This document shows, one piece after another, positions 7,486-15,912 of a stretch of 32,986 nt of DNA. The translations under genes and the position numbers were made by a program. Positions within the stretch are counted from its first letter, which is position 1; each line of letters begins with the position of its first letter. Where the stretch lies: positions 1 through 32,986 of the forward strand of contig CALDYR010000037.1 of the NCBI GenBank assembly GCA_937944405.1, given 5' to 3'. This DNA comes from an uncultured Pirellulaceae bacterium. GTDB lineage: Bacteria; Planctomycetota; Planctomycetia; Pirellulales; Pirellulaceae. The notes beneath the pieces were generated by a model. It did not search any database. It was not told where the DNA came from and saw nothing but the letters and a program-made list of their open reading frames with translations.

Positions 7486-8319
7486 ATGGCTGAACCACAA
7501 ACAACTGCGTCTGGACAAAAAAAGCGGGGCATTCCCGAAGGCACTTGGATTCAGTGTCCTGACTGTAAAGCCGCGATTTTCAACAAGGAAGCTCAACGCC
7601 TGTTGCAGGTCTGTCCCGACTGCAACTATCACATGTACGTCAACGCCAAACAGCGTATCGAACAAGTGCTCGATAGCGGCACGTTTGAAGAATGGGACGG
7701 TGATTTGGTGTCCGGTGACCCATTGGAATTCTCTGACAGTCGCGCCTATGTCGACCGTGTAAAAGCGGAACAAAAAAAGACAGGCCTAAGTGATGCCGCG
7801 ATTACCGGCTGCGGCATGATTCGAGCCCGGCGTGTGGCGATTGGCATCACCGATTCGCAATTCATCATGGGCAGCATGGGGTCGGTGGTCGGCGAACGAT
7901 TAACGCGGTTGACCGAAAAAGCGACCGAACAGAATCTACCGCTGATCATCATCAGCGGCTCTGGCGGCGGCGCTCGGATGCACGAAGGAATCTTGTCCCT
8001 GATGCAGATGGCAAAGGTGTCTGCTGCGTTGGCTCGGTACGACCAAAAGGGAGGCCTGTTCATCTCCGTGTTGACTAATCCCACCATGGGTGGTGTTGCG
8101 GCCAGTTTTGCCTCGTTGGGCGATGTCGTGTTCGCCGAACCCAAAGCCTTGATCGGATTCGCGGGGCCACGCACCATCAAAGCGACGATTCAAATCGAAC
8201 TTCCGGAGGGATTCCAGACCAGTGAATTCCTTTTAGAACACGGTTTTATCGACCGCATTGTGACGCGCGATAAACTCAAATCGGAAATCGCACGGACGAT
8301 TGACTACTGCGGCAAGTAA
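7486..8319 (+). CDS. accD: Acetyl-CoA carboxylase carboxyltransferase subunit beta
   Basis: A 277-residue protein. The N-terminal zinc ribbon has Cys24, Cys27, Cys43 and Cys46 (CPDC and CPDC), as in bacterial AccD, followed by the crotonase-like carboxyltransferase core with [19 protein letters not shown] and [17 protein letters not shown]. With AccA it moves the carboxyl group from biotin to acetyl-CoA to form malonyl-CoA, the first step of fatty acid synthesis. I prefer ATG at 7486 to the in-frame TTG at 7477. accA is not in the window. A kinase and a DUF2237 gene follow on the same strand, the kinase after a 61-base gap. Confidence 0.97.
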   Translation: MAEPQTTASGQKKRGIPEGTWIQCPDCKAAIFNKEAQRLLQVCPDCNYHMYVNAKQRIEQVLDSGTFEEWDGDLVSGDPLEFSDSRAYVDRVKAEQKKTGLSDAAITGCGMIRARRVAIGITDSQFIMGSMGSVVGERLTRLTEKATEQNLPLIIISGSGGGARMHEGILSLMQMAKVSAALARYDQKGGLFISVLTNPTMGGVAASFASLGDVVFAEPKALIGFAGPRTIKATIQIELPEGFQTSEFLLEHGFIDRIVTRDKLKSEIARTIDYCGK

Positions 8320-8380
8320 CGCGGTGGAAAAACGGTGCAGCAGCGGCCTGCGTTAACCAAAACCTCAGCAGAGTTGGACC

Positions 8381-9265
8381 ATGGGAATTTTTGACAAGCT
8401 TTTCGGAAATAAAAAGCCGGCGAAATTGGACGTTTCGGCTCGGTTTCAACTCGACCGACACGCTTTCTCAGGCACGATGTCGAAGTTCCACGTGGCCAAA
8501 GAAATCGGCACGGGAAAACTGTACGGAATCAAATTCCTTGACCAGAAAAAACTTGAGCATTTCCGCTCGCGCTTCAAAGGCCTCAATAAGCCTGAAGAAG
8601 GCGAGATCGCGATGCAAATCTCTAGCCCGCTGGTCGTGAAAACCTACGAGCATGGAAAAACGAAAACGGGCCAAGAATATATCTTGATGGAATATATCGA
8701 AGGCACCGGGCTTGATGCGGTGATCCGCTCCCAACGCAAAGAACTCGCCGTTCACCGGTTGAAGATGATCCGCCAAATGGCCGAAGCCGTCCAAGTCGTT
8801 CACGATGCAGGATTCATTCATCGCGACGTTTGCCCACGGAACTTTATCTGTCACTCGAATTTAACCGGCGTGCGGTTAATTGACTTTGGTTTAACGATTC
8901 CCAACGAACCAACCTATCGGCAACCCGGCAATCGTACCGGAACCCCACAGTACATGGCTCCGGAGATCGTCCGTCGCCGCGCCACCGACACGCGGGTAGA
9001 TGTTTTTGCGTTAGGAGTCACGATTTACCGCATGCTGACTTGGAACCACCCATGGGGTTCCGAAGACACTTCTGGCATGGCTGCGCTAACGCACGATTCA
9101 GCCGAAGTGACCAGTATTTTTGATCACCGCCCTGACCTAAATCGAAAGCTCGGACAAGCCATTCATAAGTGTATGGAAGTCAATGTCGAAGATCGCATGC
9201 CTAGCTGCAAACGGTTTCTCGGCGCGATCCGCAGCGTGAAGTCTGAAAAGGAAGAAGGGGGATAA
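8381..9265 (+). CDS. Serine/threonine protein kinase, single-domain
   Basis: A 294-residue kinase with no membrane segment or extra domain. Landmarks: candidate ATP-binding Lys51 (GIKFLDQKK), hinge LMEYIEGTG, catalytic loop HRDVCPRNF with Asp149 and Asn154, DFG at 168-170, activation segment ending in APE (193-195), and DVFALGVTIYRMLTW. The glycine-rich loop is degenerate: FSGTMSKFHVAKE stands where GxGxxG is expected, so nucleotide binding may differ. The Lys that usually follows HRD is Cys/Pro here, which some bacterial kinases tolerate. It is coupled to the next gene (one base between stop and start) and lies 61 bases after accD, so it may be co-transcribed with a fatty acid gene. Targets are unknown. 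Confidence 0.93.
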   Translation: MGIFDKLFGNKKPAKLDVSARFQLDRHAFSGTMSKFHVAKEIGTGKLYGIKFLDQKKLEHFRSRFKGLNKPEEGEIAMQISSPLVVKTYEHGKTKTGQEYILMEYIEGTGLDAVIRSQRKELAVHRLKMIRQMAEAVQVVHDAGFIHRDVCPRNFICHSNLTGVRLIDFGLTIPNEPTYRQPGNRTGTPQYMAPEIVRRRATDTRVDVFALGVTIYRMLTWNHPWGSEDTSGMAALTHDSAEVTSIFDHRPDLNRKLGQAIHKCMEVNVEDRMPSCKRFLGAIRSVKSEKEEGG

Positions 9266-9266
9266 T

Positions 9267-9647
9267 ATGGCTGAAGTGAAAAAATTACCCAAGAACGTTC
9301 TCGGCACCGAACTCGAGATGTGCTGCAGCGCTCCGATGACCGGTTTTTACCGCGATGGTTATTGCCGAACCGGCCGATCGGATTACGGTGTGCACATCGT
9401 TTGCGCGGAAATGACCGACGAATTTTTAGCGTTCAGTAAATCGGCAGGAAACGATCTTTCCACGCCGGTGCCCGAGTATCAGTTCCCCGGTTTGGTCGCC
9501 GGTGATCGATGGTGTTTGTGCGTTTCCCGTTGGAAAGAGGCGCTCGCCGCTGGCGTTGCGCCCAAGGTTCACCTCGAAGCGACCCACCTTTCCACGATCG
9601 AGTTCGTGTCCCTAGAAGACCTTAAGCGATGTGCGGTCGAAGGATAG
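9267..9647 (+). CDS. DUF2237 family protein
   Basis: A 126-residue protein matching the conserved DUF2237 pattern across its whole length: NVLGTELE, SAPMTGFYRDGYCRTG, VHIVCAEMTDEFLAFSKSAG, NDLSTPVPEYQFPGLVAGDR, WCLCVSRWKEAL, and LEATHLSTIEFVSLEDL. Conserved Cys residues (CC, YC, VC, CLC) are present. Function is not known to me; the family is widespread in bacteria as small soluble proteins. A purine-rich GAAGAAGGGGG run inside the kinase tail serves as ribosome binding site, and the ATG begins one base after the kinase stop, so translation is probably coupled. Confidence 0.9.
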   Translation: MAEVKKLPKNVLGTELEMCCSAPMTGFYRDGYCRTGRSDYGVHIVCAEMTDEFLAFSKSAGNDLSTPVPEYQFPGLVAGDRWCLCVSRWKEALAAGVAPKVHLEATHLSTIEFVSLEDLKRCAVEG

Positions 9648-9830
9648 CGCGGTTGTACTTCGCAACATTCGCACAACACGATCTGTACATAAAAGTCCCA
9701 ACGGGTTACCGCCGTCTGCTTTCACGGCTAAGCCTCCACACTGACGCTGCGATTGGGGCAAGGCTTGAGTTCATGGAAACATTGGGGCCGCCGGTTGATT
9801 TCAGTCATTCAGGCGTTAGCGAATCCAACC

Positions 9831-11480
9831 TTAGCGAATGTTTGCTGACGGCTGGGCGTTGGCTTGTTGGTTTGCGAAATAGACCGCTCGCCGGACGGTT
9901 TTCATGTATAGCTTAGGATTGGCTTGGAATTTTTTCCGGGTTTCAGGTGATTGGAACAGGACGATATGTTGTTTGCCATTTTGGCCCATGAAGACGCCAT
10001 TTTCTTCTAACCCGTCCCGCAATTTTCCTTGTTCGTGAAAAACGACCGGATCGAACCCTGAAAGAATGGGGCTAAAACGATCGGGGTTGGCTTTGAACCG
10101 TTCGTAATTTTCAACAGAACTGAACAGGTAGGTTCGGTCTCGGTGCACGATCCCCCAGCGTATATCGCCGTTGACCCATCGCCTCTGTTGGATAAGTGCG
10201 ACGGGGCATTTTCCATTGAGCGCGAAATCCTCCCCCGATGATTCCATCGCCGCCTCCGGTTTGTCGGCCGTTAACAGATTGGCGTTTCCATGGTCTCTGA
10301 CCATGGCAGCCTGCTGAGATCCGGCTTCGTTTTCTTTGTAGGATCGAATTCGGGCGTTGGAATCAGCAATGATTTTGACTTCGTTGCGTACTTCGGCGGT
10401 CTGCGACGATGCTTCCTTTTGGATCCGCGCGATCGATGGGCCGGTGACGTGGGGATCGATTTCCTGACCGGTATCTAGGTCGAACATCGCCGAAACTTGC
10501 ACGCCGGGAATCGAATTCGACTCATTCATTTCTGAGGGGGTGGACTGCCGAAAGAACTCGTCGTTGGTCACCCGGATGGGTTGTGCCGCCGGTGCTTGAC
10601 GAGGCACATTGACCGCCGGACGGCGCTTGGCCAAAAACGCTCTGCGATCAAAATTTTCATGTGCCCGATCCGGATGGAATTCCTGGGTCACGGAGCCATA
10701 CGCGGTCGCCGGATTCTCTAAACGTTTCTCTGGAATCTTGAAGAAGGGGGATTTCTGCTTCAGTGGATTGGAGGCGGCAACCTGGTTTGAAAGGCCTGCC
10801 AAGGCTTTTTGCAGCTCGGCCTTGGGATCTGATTTCTCCGCCGACGATTGCTTTGCTTGGAGACGCGGAACCTTGATCAGATGCCCAAATTGGGATCGAT
10901 TGACCAATTGCTGAGCCTCTTTGGAAACGCCAACGTGACGGACGCCGTCAGGACCGGCAGCGCGAAAATCGCCGCGCTGGTTTAATGGCACGTCCATCGG
11001 TGACGTTTCACGTTTGAATTTGTCGATGCCATTGTTCGTTTGGGCAAACTTTTCGCTGGGGCTGTAATTAACCGATCGGCACATGCTAAGAAAATTATTG
11101 CTGTCCGTTGGACTATTGCGTTGGGCAATTACCTCTCCATCGGGAGTCAGGAACACATCGTACGGAATGGTGCGTACGTTCAATTGTTCAGCCAAAGCTT
11201 TGTGCGCATCGATGTCGATCAAAACGGGGACGAAATTTTGGTGAACCGTTCTTACAATCGATGGATTGCTGAAGACAAACCTTTTCTGGTTCTGACACGG
11301 CCTGCACCAGTCGGCAGTAAAGTGCACAAGCATGGCCTTGGATTCCGTTTGGGCTTTTAACGCCGCAGCGTGTGGATTGGTTTCCCACTGAATCGCGTGA
11401 TGGTTATGTTGTTGGGCCACCGCGTTGGCGCAAAATAAGCAGCAACCGGTGAAGATGGCAAAAATAGTCAGTCTGTACAT
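9831..11480 (-). CDS. Secreted thioredoxin-fold protein with C-terminal YHS-like repeats
   Basis: A 549-residue protein from the ATG at 11480, preceded by AAGGA at good spacing; a longer frame to 11552 is less likely. Residues 1-22 form a signal peptide (hydrophobic core, ANAVA cleavage region). Residues about 30-150 are a thioredoxin fold with the active-site motif CRPC (Cys59, Cys62) inside HFTADWCRPCQNQKRFVF and the cis-proline strand VRTIPYDVFLTPDG. A long low-complexity linker rich in Ala, Gln, Ser and Pro follows. The C-terminal ~130 residues carry two YHS-like units: NGKCPVALIQQRRWVNGDIR with YLFSSVENYERFKANPDRFS, and SGFDPVVFHEQGKLRDG with VLFQSPETRKKFQANPKLY. It probably acts outside the cytoplasmic membrane in thiol redox or metal handling. 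Confidence 0.9.
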   Translation of the reverse strand: MYRLTIFAIFTGCCLFCANAVAQQHNHHAIQWETNPHAAALKAQTESKAMLVHFTADWCRPCQNQKRFVFSNPSIVRTVHQNFVPVLIDIDAHKALAEQLNVRTIPYDVFLTPDGEVIAQRNSPTDSNNFLSMCRSVNYSPSEKFAQTNNGIDKFKRETSPMDVPLNQRGDFRAAGPDGVRHVGVSKEAQQLVNRSQFGHLIKVPRLQAKQSSAEKSDPKAELQKALAGLSNQVAASNPLKQKSPFFKIPEKRLENPATAYGSVTQEFHPDRAHENFDRRAFLAKRRPAVNVPRQAPAAQPIRVTNDEFFRQSTPSEMNESNSIPGVQVSAMFDLDTGQEIDPHVTGPSIARIQKEASSQTAEVRNEVKIIADSNARIRSYKENEAGSQQAAMVRDHGNANLLTADKPEAAMESSGEDFALNGKCPVALIQQRRWVNGDIRWGIVHRDRTYLFSSVENYERFKANPDRFSPILSGFDPVVFHEQGKLRDGLEENGVFMGQNGKQHIVLFQSPETRKKFQANPKLYMKTVRRAVYFANQQANAQPSANIR

Positions 11481-12284
11481 CAGTCGTCCTTGCGTCTTTG
11501 ACCTAAAATCTCTTCGCGCAGACGTATTGAACGCCCCGCGGGCCAGATACATATAGAGAACAGCCCCTAATCCTGAACATCGACTTTGACGCCCGGCAGG
11601 CTTAGGGGAAACTTTCTAGTTGTGGCGATTCTTTGCGTTAGGAGGAAATTTATCGGCTGACGCGATAAAGAGATATTCCCTTTCGCTGCCTTGGAAAAAC
11701 CGTTGGAAGCCCGTCTTAGATCGTTTTCGCGGCGTTTTTGCCAAAAACAAGATCAAATAGTGTTTCTCATTTTTGCGAATTATTGATTTTAAGCTTGACA
11801 GCGCCGACCACTTAGACAACACTTTCTTCAGATCAATCGACCTTGGCATTTGCCGGTTCAGCTTTCAAACTTAAAGTTTAAGTTCAATCAAGGCAAATTT
11901 GTCGCCGAGGGATTTCCAACGGAATGGACCTCTTTTCAATCGCTAATCCCTGCTTTTACGTTATTGGATTCATCACGTTTGCTGGGGATTGAAGGTTGGG
12001 AGCTCTTTCGATTTTTGGCTTTCCGTTATGGATGCTGTAAAGTTCCAGGAATTTCTAGGCACACTAAGTTGCGTTGATCCAATCTCCAGAGCTTTGTTAT
12101 TGGGTGGAACCATTTTTAATCTCCGCCGTAACAAGAAGCCTTGGAAGTTTTAATTTCATTTTTGTAAACAAATTTGAGAACTCGGAACGGTCTCGATGCA
12201 CGCTGCATCGGACGACTGGCTTGGTAGACGTTTTCTACCTTCATCAAGTTCGACATGAACGATTAACGGCATTCTGATTTCGAA
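11481..12284. other. 800-base region without supported gene
   Basis: Contains a frame on the minus strand (11616-11849, 77 residues, basic, no family features, no ribosome binding site), which I do not accept as a gene. An inverted repeat CCCCTAA/TTAGGGG (about 11566-11607) and a small palindrome CGATGCACGCTGCATCG (about 12193-12209) are visible. The latter could be an operator or chance. Base composition is A/T-richer than the flanking genes. Confidence 0.35.
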
Positions 12285-12536
12285 TCATTGAGTCAGTTTC
12301 CCACGCAGTCGGTCGCTTCTCCGAAAGCTCAAATTCCTGCTTCTGTTGTAGGCTCTTATGGCTTCGTCATCCGTTAGTAATAGGAGCGGCAAGAGCAAAG
12401 TCTCGTTTTGGATTTGGCTCTCATGGTGTAGGTTTATGCCCGCGCTCAAATCGTCGAACGATTGCCCCGGCGGGGCATTAGCCGCTGTAGTGCTCCAAGT
12501 GGCAAGGAAAATCAAGAAAAACAATGATGCGTTCAC
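12285..12536 (-). CDS. Small secreted hypothetical protein
   Basis: An 83-residue frame whose first ~20 residues (LFFLIFLATWSTTAANAP) form a credible Sec signal peptide with an Ala-x-Ala type cleavage site, followed by a hydrophilic 60-residue mature part with no recognised domain. The GTG at 12536 overlaps the purine-rich AAGAGG, leaving no spacing. The in-frame TTG at 12524-12522 lies 9 bases after AAGAGGTG and is the better start, giving 79 residues. It is transcribed divergently from rho with only about 45 bases between them, so the two could share a promoter region. Confidence 0.5.
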   Translation of the reverse strand: MNASLFFLIFLATWSTTAANAPPGQSFDDLSAGINLHHESQIQNETLLLPLLLLTDDEAIRAYNRSRNLSFRRSDRLRGKLTQ

Positions 12537-12581
12537 CTCTTAAAACCTGTAATTCTCTCTAAAGATCAGGACCCAGTTGAT

Positions 12582-14162
12582 ATGGCCAAAAAACGTACTC
12601 GCCGTGGTGGCAGCGCTACCGCTGATGATAGAAACGGCGACAGTCGGAACTCTGGAGATGCTAATCGTGATTTCGATGATCGTCCGGTAAATAACGACAG
12701 CAACCAATCCAATGGCAACAACTCCGGAGGGCGGGCGTCCAGCGATTCCAACGGGGGCGGGAACGGGGGCGGGAATGGCAACGGGGGCGGGAATGGCAAC
12801 GGAAGTGGGAGTAGTAACGGCGGTGGGCAGCGCCGGCGACGCAGAAGATCCGGTGGAGGTGGGGGGAACTCCAACAATTCAAACAACGCAAATGGCTCCA
12901 ACGGGGGTGGCAATAGTCGCCGACGACGCAATAGCGGAAACGGTAATAACAACAGCAATCGTAACAACAACAATCGCAACAATAACAACAACCGCTCCCG
13001 GCGCAGCAACCGCGAACCGGTCGAATTCGACGACGCCGAATTAGTCGATGGCTACGGTATGTTGGAAATGCACCCCAATGGATATGGGTTCCTGCGTAGC
13101 CCCGAAAACAATTACAGCCGCGAACGGTCAGATCCGTTTGTTCCCGGCACGATGATCGAAAAATACAATTTGCGTGCGGGACTAATGCTTACCGGACGAG
13201 TCCAACCCGCCCGCCGCCAACAGGGGCCACGTTTGCGAGAACTGGTCGATGTCGATGGCAAAACCCCTGACGAATACGCCGAAGTTCGCTCCTTTGATTC
13301 GCTAACACCGATCAACCCCGAACAATGGTACCAACTGGAAACAGGGCCCGAACCATTAACCACGCGTGTCATGGATTTGCTCACGCCGATGGGAAAAGGA
13401 CAACGCGCGTTGATCGTCGCCCCGCCGCGCAGCGGTAAAACGATCATGATGCAACACATCAGCCAAGGCATCGCGAAAAACCACCCCGATTCCAAATTGA
13501 TTGTTCTGCTGATCGATGAACGACCGGAAGAAGTCACCGACATGCGTCGCAACGTCAAAGGCGGAGAAGTCATTGCCAGTAGCTTGGACGAAGACATCGA
13601 AAGCCACGTAAGACTCTCGCAACTGGTGATCGAACGTTGTAAACGGTTGGCCGAAATGGGGCGCGACGTTTTCTTGCTGATGGACTCAATCACGCGGCTT
13701 GCCCGTGCGTTCAACAAGTGGGTTGGCAACACCGGTCGCACCATGTCCGGCGGCGTCGACATCAAAGCGATGGATGTCCCGAAAAAATTGTTCTCATCAG
13801 CACGCGCTTTTGAAGAAGGGGGATCGCTGACGATTGTTGGCACGGCGTTGATTGACACCGGCAGCCGGATGGATGAACTCATTTTCCAAGAGTTCAAAGG
13901 TACCGGCAACATGGAATTGGTCCTAGATAGAAAGTTGGCCGATCGCCGCGTTTGGCCGGCGATTGATATCAACAAATCCGGAACCCGGCGCGAAGAGCTA
14001 TTGTTGGGCGAAGAAACCCTGTCCGCCGTTACGATGCTGCGAAGGACTTTAACTACGATGCCGCACACCGAAGCGATGGAACAACTGACACGCCAGTTAG
14101 GCCGTTTCAAAACCAATGAAGAATTTATTGAACTAATTAAAGGCAAGGTCGGAGAACTTTAG
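12582..14162 (+). CDS. rho: Transcription termination factor Rho with low-complexity N-terminus
   Basis: A 526-residue Rho, longer than the roughly 420 of E. coli. Residues 1 to about 145 are disordered: runs of Asn, Gly and Ser interrupted by Arg clusters (RRRRRR at 84-89, RRRR at 113-116) and long poly-Asn stretches. They take the place of the usual N-terminal helical domain. From about 150 the RNA-binding OB fold begins (YGMLEMHPNGYGFLRSPENN). The ATPase core follows, with Walker A PPRSGKT (281-287), Walker B VFLLMD (363-368), VDIKAMDVPKKLFSSARAFE and GTGNMELVLDRKLADRRVWP. It acts as a hexameric RNA translocase that ends transcription. The disordered arm could bind RNA non-specifically or drive condensation. 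Start is ATG with AGGA upstream. Confidence 0.96.
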   Translation: MAKKRTRRGGSATADDRNGDSRNSGDANRDFDDRPVNNDSNQSNGNNSGGRASSDSNGGGNGGGNGNGGGNGNGSGSSNGGGQRRRRRRSGGGGGNSNNSNNANGSNGGGNSRRRRNSGNGNNNSNRNNNNRNNNNNRSRRSNREPVEFDDAELVDGYGMLEMHPNGYGFLRSPENNYSRERSDPFVPGTMIEKYNLRAGLMLTGRVQPARRQQGPRLRELVDVDGKTPDEYAEVRSFDSLTPINPEQWYQLETGPEPLTTRVMDLLTPMGKGQRALIVAPPRSGKTIMMQHISQGIAKNHPDSKLIVLLIDERPEEVTDMRRNVKGGEVIASSLDEDIESHVRLSQLVIERCKRLAEMGRDVFLLMDSITRLARAFNKWVGNTGRTMSGGVDIKAMDVPKKLFSSARAFEEGGSLTIVGTALIDTGSRMDELIFQEFKGTGNMELVLDRKLADRRVWPAIDINKSGTRREELLLGEETLSAVTMLRRTLTTMPHTEAMEQLTRQLGRFKTNEEFIELIKGKVGEL

Positions 14163-14247
14163 CAAAGCTGCGGCGAAACAATCGGTGATCACCCGAGCTA
14201 TTTGATGCGATAGATACCCTTGATGCCCTAATCAGCCCCACAAAACT

Positions 14248-15069
14248 GTGATAAGAAGACGTCCCAAAATTCGATTAACCAGCGCCGACCGCGACTTGAT
14301 GCGGCAGGCCGGACGGTTCAATGCACGCTTGATGGACGAGCTGAGACCGCATGTAAAACCGGGAGTCAAGACCGCCACGATCGACAAACTGGTCCACGAC
14401 TTTACAGTCGATCACGGCCACATTCCTGCCTGTTTAGGGTATCCGGGGGAATCAACCCCCTTTCCCAAAAGCTGTTGTATCAGCGTCAACGATGTGGTCT
14501 GCCATGGCATCCCCGGCCAAAACGAACTGAGGCCCGGTGACATCGTCAACGTGGATTTGACCTCGATCGTCGACGGTTGGCACGGGGACCAATCTGAAAC
14601 GTTTTTAGTCGGTGGCCGCGAAGCGGTCGCTGAAGATTCCATAAAAATCGTTCAGTGTGCGTTTGACTGCCTATACCTTGCGATCGATGCAATCTATCCC
14701 GGGTGTACGGTTTCGGTGATCGGCCAAACAATCGTAAGCTACGTGTCGGAGAACTTTGGCTACGGGGTCGTGGACAAATACGTCGGACACGGCATCGGAC
14801 AGAAATTCCACCAGCGCCCCAATATCCCCCATGTCCCAACGCGGCAATCGCGACAGGAACGCTTACACCCGGGGATGTGCTTCACAATCGAACCGATGAT
14901 CAATGGCGGCAGCCCCGAAAGCATGTGCGACCGCAAAGACGGTTGGACGGTTCGGACGATCGACCGACAAGTGTCCGCTCAATTCGAACACACGATATTG
15001 ATGACTGAACAGGGCCCTGAGATTTTAACATCGACCCAACACGGCCCAGAACCGGGCCACATATTTTAA
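14248..15069 (+). CDS. map: Methionine aminopeptidase type I
   Basis: A 273-residue type I enzyme starting at GTG. Metal ligands of the pita-bread fold are all present: Asp103 (VNVDLT), Asp114 (WHGDQSETF), His181 (GHGIG), Glu215 (TIEPM) and Glu247 (QFEHT), along with substrate His86 (CHGIPG). It removes the initiator Met from nascent proteins. The final ~20 residues (EILTSTQHGPEPGHIF) extend slightly past the usual end. No clear Shine-Dalgarno is seen before the GTG; an ATG further in would delete the first helix, so GTG is kept. It lies 85 bases after rho on the same strand. Confidence 0.95.
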   Translation: MIRRRPKIRLTSADRDLMRQAGRFNARLMDELRPHVKPGVKTATIDKLVHDFTVDHGHIPACLGYPGESTPFPKSCCISVNDVVCHGIPGQNELRPGDIVNVDLTSIVDGWHGDQSETFLVGGREAVAEDSIKIVQCAFDCLYLAIDAIYPGCTVSVIGQTIVSYVSENFGYGVVDKYVGHGIGQKFHQRPNIPHVPTRQSRQERLHPGMCFTIEPMINGGSPESMCDRKDGWTVRTIDRQVSAQFEHTILMTEQGPEILTSTQHGPEPGHIF

Positions 15070-15096
15070 CTCGTTTTACGTCAGGCAACACGCCCA

Positions 15097-15540
15097 ATGA
15101 TCGTAGACCACATCGACAATTGTCGACTGTACCAGACGGCCCATCCGCTATTCCCGGCCGCTTTTGCATGCCTTCTTGAAACAGACTGGTCGCAGGTCAA
15201 TAACGGTCGTTTTGAAATCAGCGGAGAAGATCTTTTTGCGATCGTCGACAGACGGAGTGGCAAAGGGATCGACAACGCGCGACTTGAAGTTCATCGCCAA
15301 TACATCGACATCCAGTTTTTGGTCCATCGCAGCGATGTCATGGGGTACCGTCCACTATCGGATTGCCATAGGCCGGAAACATTCGACACCGGCCGGGATG
15401 TCGGGTTCTTTGCTGACCCACCGGCGTCATGGTTTTCTGTGAACGAAGGTTGTTTTGCGATCTTTTATCCAACCGATGCCCACGCGCCCATGGGAACCGA
15501 TTCCGATTTTCACAAAGTCGTTGTGAAGGTGCGAGTTTAA
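15097..15540 (+). CDS. YhcH/YjgK/YiaL family (NanQ-like) protein
   Basis: A 147-residue protein matching the YhcH/YjgK/YiaL (DUF386) cupin family: GRFEISGEDLFAIVDR, LEVHRQYIDIQFLVHRSDVM, DVGFFADPP, FSVNEGCFAIFYPTDAHAPM and HKVVVKVRV. The metal-type cupin residues appear as the conserved His/Asp in EVHRQYIDI and the His in DAHAP. E. coli relatives include NanQ (YhcH, a sialic acid anomerase) and the EbgC beta-galactosidase subunit, so a sugar anomerase-type role is plausible. It is followed by a kelch-repeat pseudogene of a type often associated with sugar or sialic acid metabolism. Substrate is not determined. Confidence 0.9.
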   Translation: MIVDHIDNCRLYQTAHPLFPAAFACLLETDWSQVNNGRFEISGEDLFAIVDRRSGKGIDNARLEVHRQYIDIQFLVHRSDVMGYRPLSDCHRPETFDTGRDVGFFADPPASWFSVNEGCFAIFYPTDAHAPMGTDSDFHKVVVKVRV

Positions 15541-15912
15541 ACCTCAATTTCAAGGCGTGATGTTGGCCCTCTAACAACAGAGGCTTATCTCGGATCTTAG
15601 TAGCAAGTTTGGAAATGGTAGTGAGGTTCTCCAGAATTTCGGTCGCCCGTGTTTACGGGAGTTCGGACCAATCAACCTATCGTTCACTGGGAACGGTAAG
15701 CTTGGAGCGTGCGCGGTGCCACAAAGCTTCGACGAGAAGCACAACCGAAGGCGTTATCGTCTGTCTCCGATTGCCAACCACTTGCGCCTGTTTTCTCGAC
15801 TGCGCCTTTTTTAAAAAGGCGACCGTTAAACCGCGTGATGTTATTGCTCCCATCTGATTCCAGAAACCCAAAATGCGTTTTCCCCCCGAATTTTTATAGT
15901 GCTTTGGACACA
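15541..15912. other. Intergenic stretch with an A/T-rich palindrome
   Basis: No gene is supported. A near-perfect palindrome with arms CGCCTTTTT and AAAAAGGCG lies at 15803-15821, too tightly closed for a normal terminator hairpin. It could be a protein site or the end of a lost element. The 5' part of the kelch gene was probably here but has decayed beyond recognition. Confidence 0.35.

Noticed and set aside
11616..11849. 77-residue basic minus-strand frame
   Set aside because: No ribosome binding site, no domain, and unconvincing codon pattern.
12566..13009. Proline/leucine-rich 147-residue minus-strand frame
   Set aside because: Antisense shadow of the Asn/Gly/Arg low-complexity part of rho.
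13112..14146. 344-residue minus-strand frame opposite rho
   Set aside because: Long only because of rho codon bias; Ser/Arg-rich and without motifs.
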